Of a stretch of DNA of 20,750 nt, positions 18,933 through 20,750 are shown piece after piece. The stretch comes from a virus. Location of the stretch: the IMG/VR virus record IMGVR_UViG_3300035670_001441, positions 1 through 20,750 of that record; one strand, written 5' to 3'. A program made the translations under genes and the position numbers. Positions within the stretch are counted from its first letter, which is position 1; each line of letters begins with the position of its first letter. Under the pieces are notes generated by a model. It searched no databases. It was not told the origin of the DNA and saw only the letters and a program-made list of their open reading frames with translations.

Positions 18933-19255
18933 TGGCAGCCCGTGATTCCTACAAAGGCCAAGCCGTTGAACGGGCAAAACGCTTTGCTCGCATCATCGCC
19001 AATGGCGGTCGCCGCTCAGACTGCATCCGCTACGCGGAAGAAAACTGGGGGGTCAAGGCCAGTGCCTGTGATCGCTACCTGGCCATGGCCCGCGATCAGC
19101 TCAAGGCCGACTGGGACATCGAACGCCCCCAGATGATCGCTGACCTCCTCTCTCAGTGCTCCACCCTCCAAATGGAAGCCCGCCGCGCTGGGCAGTACCA
19201 CATCGCCCTCGGTGCCATTAACACCGCTGCCAAGCTCGCTCAGCTCTGCTCATGA
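18932..19255 (+). CDS. terS: Probable terminase small subunit
   Basis: The 107-aa protein starts by TGATG overlap with the methyltransferase gene and its stop overlaps the terminase large ATG (ATGA at 19252). It is helical, with an HTH-like N-terminal half (QAVERAKRFARIIANGGRR; NWGVKASACDRYLAMARDQL) and a helical C-terminus. Size and position immediately before TerL define the call; terminase small subunits bind the packaging site and regulate TerL. No cos or pac site is obvious here. Confidence 0.7.
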   Translation: MAARDSYKGQAVERAKRFARIIANGGRRSDCIRYAEENWGVKASACDRYLAMARDQLKADWDIERPQMIADLLSQCSTLQMEARRAGQYHIALGAINTAAKLAQLCS

Positions 19256-20661
19256 GCATCCTGGCCGCAGTACCTGCCGGCAACGTCCTTCAGCAGCGCG
19301 GCACCACCGTTACCGCAGCACCCTCTACAGCTGCAGTGCTCGACCGCATCCGGGCCAGCCTCCTCCCCCATCAGCTCGCCTTCTGCAACGACACCTCACA
19401 CCGCAAAATCGGCCTCGTCTGTGGTTTCGGTGCAGGCAAAACCCATGGCCTCGTCGCCAAGGCCGTCACCCTCGCAGCTCAAAACATCGGCTACGTCTCG
19501 GCCCTCTTCGAGCCCGTTGCCCCCATGCTCCGCGACATCCTTGAGCGGACCATGGACGACTTGCTCAGCGAATGGGGCATCCCTTTTGACTTTCGCGTCA
19601 GCCCCCTCCCTGAGTACGTCCTGACCTTCGCTGAAGGGCAGCACACGATCCTCCTGCGGACCATGGAAACCTGGAACCGCATCAGGGGGCAAAACCTCTG
19701 CGCAATTGGCTTCGATGAAGCTGACACCGCTCCGATGCGTGTTGCAGAGAATGCCACCCGCATGGCCCTGGCCCGCCTTCGTGCTGGCACCGTCCGCCAG
19801 TTCTATGCCGCCACCACGCCTGAAGGGTATGGGTGGGCCTTCCAGACCTTCAAGGCCAATGCCACTGAAGACACCCGCCTGATCCAGGCCCGCACGCAGG
19901 ACAACCCCCACCTACCGCCTGACTTCATCCCAAGCCTGGTCGAGAACTACCCGGCCAACCTCATCCAGAGCTACCTCAATGGTGAGTTCGTCAACCTGAC
20001 CACCGGCACGGTCTACGACCGCTTCAGCCGCGACAAGCACGTCCGCGACCTGCCAGAGCTGGTCAACAAAGAGACTCGAATCAAACGCCCCTCTAGTGCG
20101 TCCGTCTACGACCACAGCAGGCCTCATCCAGACGAGACCATCCTTGTCGGCATTGACTTCAACGTCGGCAACACCAATGCTGTGCTGGCCGTCAGACGTG
20201 ATCGTGAGCTGTTTGTCTTCGATGAGGTGGCCGCGGCCCATGACACCGACGACTTGGGCAAGCAGATCCGCGAGAGGTTCCCTGATGCCCGCATCCTTGG
20301 CTATCCCGATGCCTCAGGCCGCAACCGCTCGACCAATAGCTCTCGCTCGGATGTGGCCATCCTCCAGAGCTATGACATCAGCAACATGGCCCCCTCGGCC
20401 AACCCGCCAGTCAGAGATCGTGTGGCCGCCGTGCAGGCAGCCTTAGAGAACGGCAAAGGGGAGACCAGGCTATGGATCAGCCCACGGTGCAAGAAGCTGA
20501 TCGAATGCCTGGAGCTGCAGTGCTGGACTGAAAAGGGCGACCCGGATAAAGACTCGGGATACGACCACATGAACGATGCGCTGGGCTACATGGTGCATCG
20601 CATCTTTGAGGTAGGCAGGGCCACCGCAGGCCAGCCCATCAGGAAGCTCAGGCTCTATTGA
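19252..20661 (+). CDS. terL: Terminase large subunit
   Basis: The 469-aa protein has a P-loop ATPase with Walker A CGFGAGKT (57-64), Walker B-like AIGFDEAD (151-158), and a coupling segment AATTPEGYGW. The C-terminal RNase H-like nuclease follows with VGIDFNVGNT (D302), GYPDASG near 355 and HMNDALGY as the last acidic motif. It pumps and cuts phage DNA into proheads. The closeness of HMNDALGY to other small terminases suggests a phage with a terminase of the DNA-packaging P-loop type; the packaging mode is not decided. The next gene begins 15 bases later. Confidence 0.93.
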   Translation: MSILAAVPAGNVLQQRGTTVTAAPSTAAVLDRIRASLLPHQLAFCNDTSHRKIGLVCGFGAGKTHGLVAKAVTLAAQNIGYVSALFEPVAPMLRDILERTMDDLLSEWGIPFDFRVSPLPEYVLTFAEGQHTILLRTMETWNRIRGQNLCAIGFDEADTAPMRVAENATRMALARLRAGTVRQFYAATTPEGYGWAFQTFKANATEDTRLIQARTQDNPHLPPDFIPSLVENYPANLIQSYLNGEFVNLTTGTVYDRFSRDKHVRDLPELVNKETRIKRPSSASVYDHSRPHPDETILVGIDFNVGNTNAVLAVRRDRELFVFDEVAAAHDTDDLGKQIRERFPDARILGYPDASGRNRSTNSSRSDVAILQSYDISNMAPSANPPVRDRVAAVQAALENGKGETRLWISPRCKKLIECLELQCWTEKGDPDKDSGYDHMNDALGYMVHRIFEVGRATAGQPIRKLRLY

Positions 20662-20676
20662 TCGGCAACTTAAGCC

Positions 20677-20750
20677 ATGCTCAACACCACCGGCCCGGTT
20701 CAGCTGCTGACCAATCCCAGCATCCTTGACCTCAAGGTTCAGGATCCGGG
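20677..20750 (+). CDS. Probable portal protein, 5' fragment
   Basis: ATG 20677 opens a frame (MLNTTGPVQLLTNPSILDL...) that runs off the window end. The position right after TerL is where phage portal genes lie. Only 24 codons are visible, so the identification is contextual. Confidence 0.45.
   Translation, partial: MLNTTGPVQLLTNPSILDLKVQDP

Noticed and set aside
18354-18977. Minus-strand 207-aa ORF in the methyltransferase gene
   Set aside because: Antisense shadow; the plus strand has intact methyltransferase motifs.
1-20750. CRISPR arrays, tRNA or rRNA genes, insertion sequences
   Set aside because: No regularly spaced repeats, cloverleaf-like sequence, rRNA signatures or transposase genes were seen on either strand.

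Overview
The window is phage or prophage DNA. It looks like roughly half of a tailed temperate phage genome, probably infecting a picocyanobacterium (Synechococcus/Cyanobium-like). The phage call rests on a small and large terminase followed by the start of a probable portal gene, a lysozyme, a LamG tail-type protein, a gene pair joined by a lambda-type frameshift site, an ERF annealing protein, a RusA resolvase and a large serine integrase. The host suggestion is weaker. It rests on an RpoD-type sigma factor whose region 1.2 and region 2 resemble the group 2 sigma factors of picocyanobacteria, and on the GC-rich sequence.

Layout. (1) 1-5353, mainly plus strand: the end of a LamG-like tail fibre, a 39-codon gene, a probable tail chaperone pair joined by a -1 frameshift site (GGGAAAG at 1484), a tail-completion-like protein, then a lysis block with four small membrane proteins, a GH24 lysozyme, a YkuD L,D-transpeptidase and another small membrane protein. 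(2) 5297-9992, minus strand: a compact early operon read leftwards from a promoter at about 10015-10044. In order it encodes a GIY-YIG homing endonuclease, ERF, two out-of-frame overlapping ORFs, an RHH protein, an SSB-tail-like protein, a Myb/MerR-like DNA-binding protein, a 52-aa protein, dCTP deaminase and the sigma factor. (3) 10056-13100: a lysogeny-type control region with an XRE-like repressor candidate, a serine integrase, a membrane-anchored HTH protein, an RHH protein and many short inverted repeats. (4) 13120-20750, plus strand: an RHH-headed protein with an AT-rich, hairpin-bearing centre (possible origin), a CoiA-like nuclease, a RecB-like nuclease split over two frames, a second operator-bearing promoter at 16121-16149, small proteins, RusA, a ParB-methyltransferase fusion, TerS, TerL and the start of the probable portal gene.

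How it works together. The leftward early promoter and the rightward promoter at 16121 carry the same 13-bp element (TAGTGGCACCTAG) between their -35 and -10 boxes. This suggests one repressor silences both arms, as lambda CI does at PL and PR. Most genes overlap their neighbour as ATGA or TGATG, so translational coupling, not Shine-Dalgarno strength, appears to set most starts. Three gene pairs overlap in different frames: the chaperone (-1, convincing), the RecB-like nuclease (+1, with a CTT AGG C heptamer) and the 8054-8516 pair (+1, uncertain).

The most notable single observation is that the homing endonuclease and the downstream ERF gene begin with the same nine-residue segment (QGSQLTAAL), as if the endonuclease gene had inserted into the erf start and the start had been duplicated. 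Functions, frames and operators are read by eye from sequence; no database search was possible.
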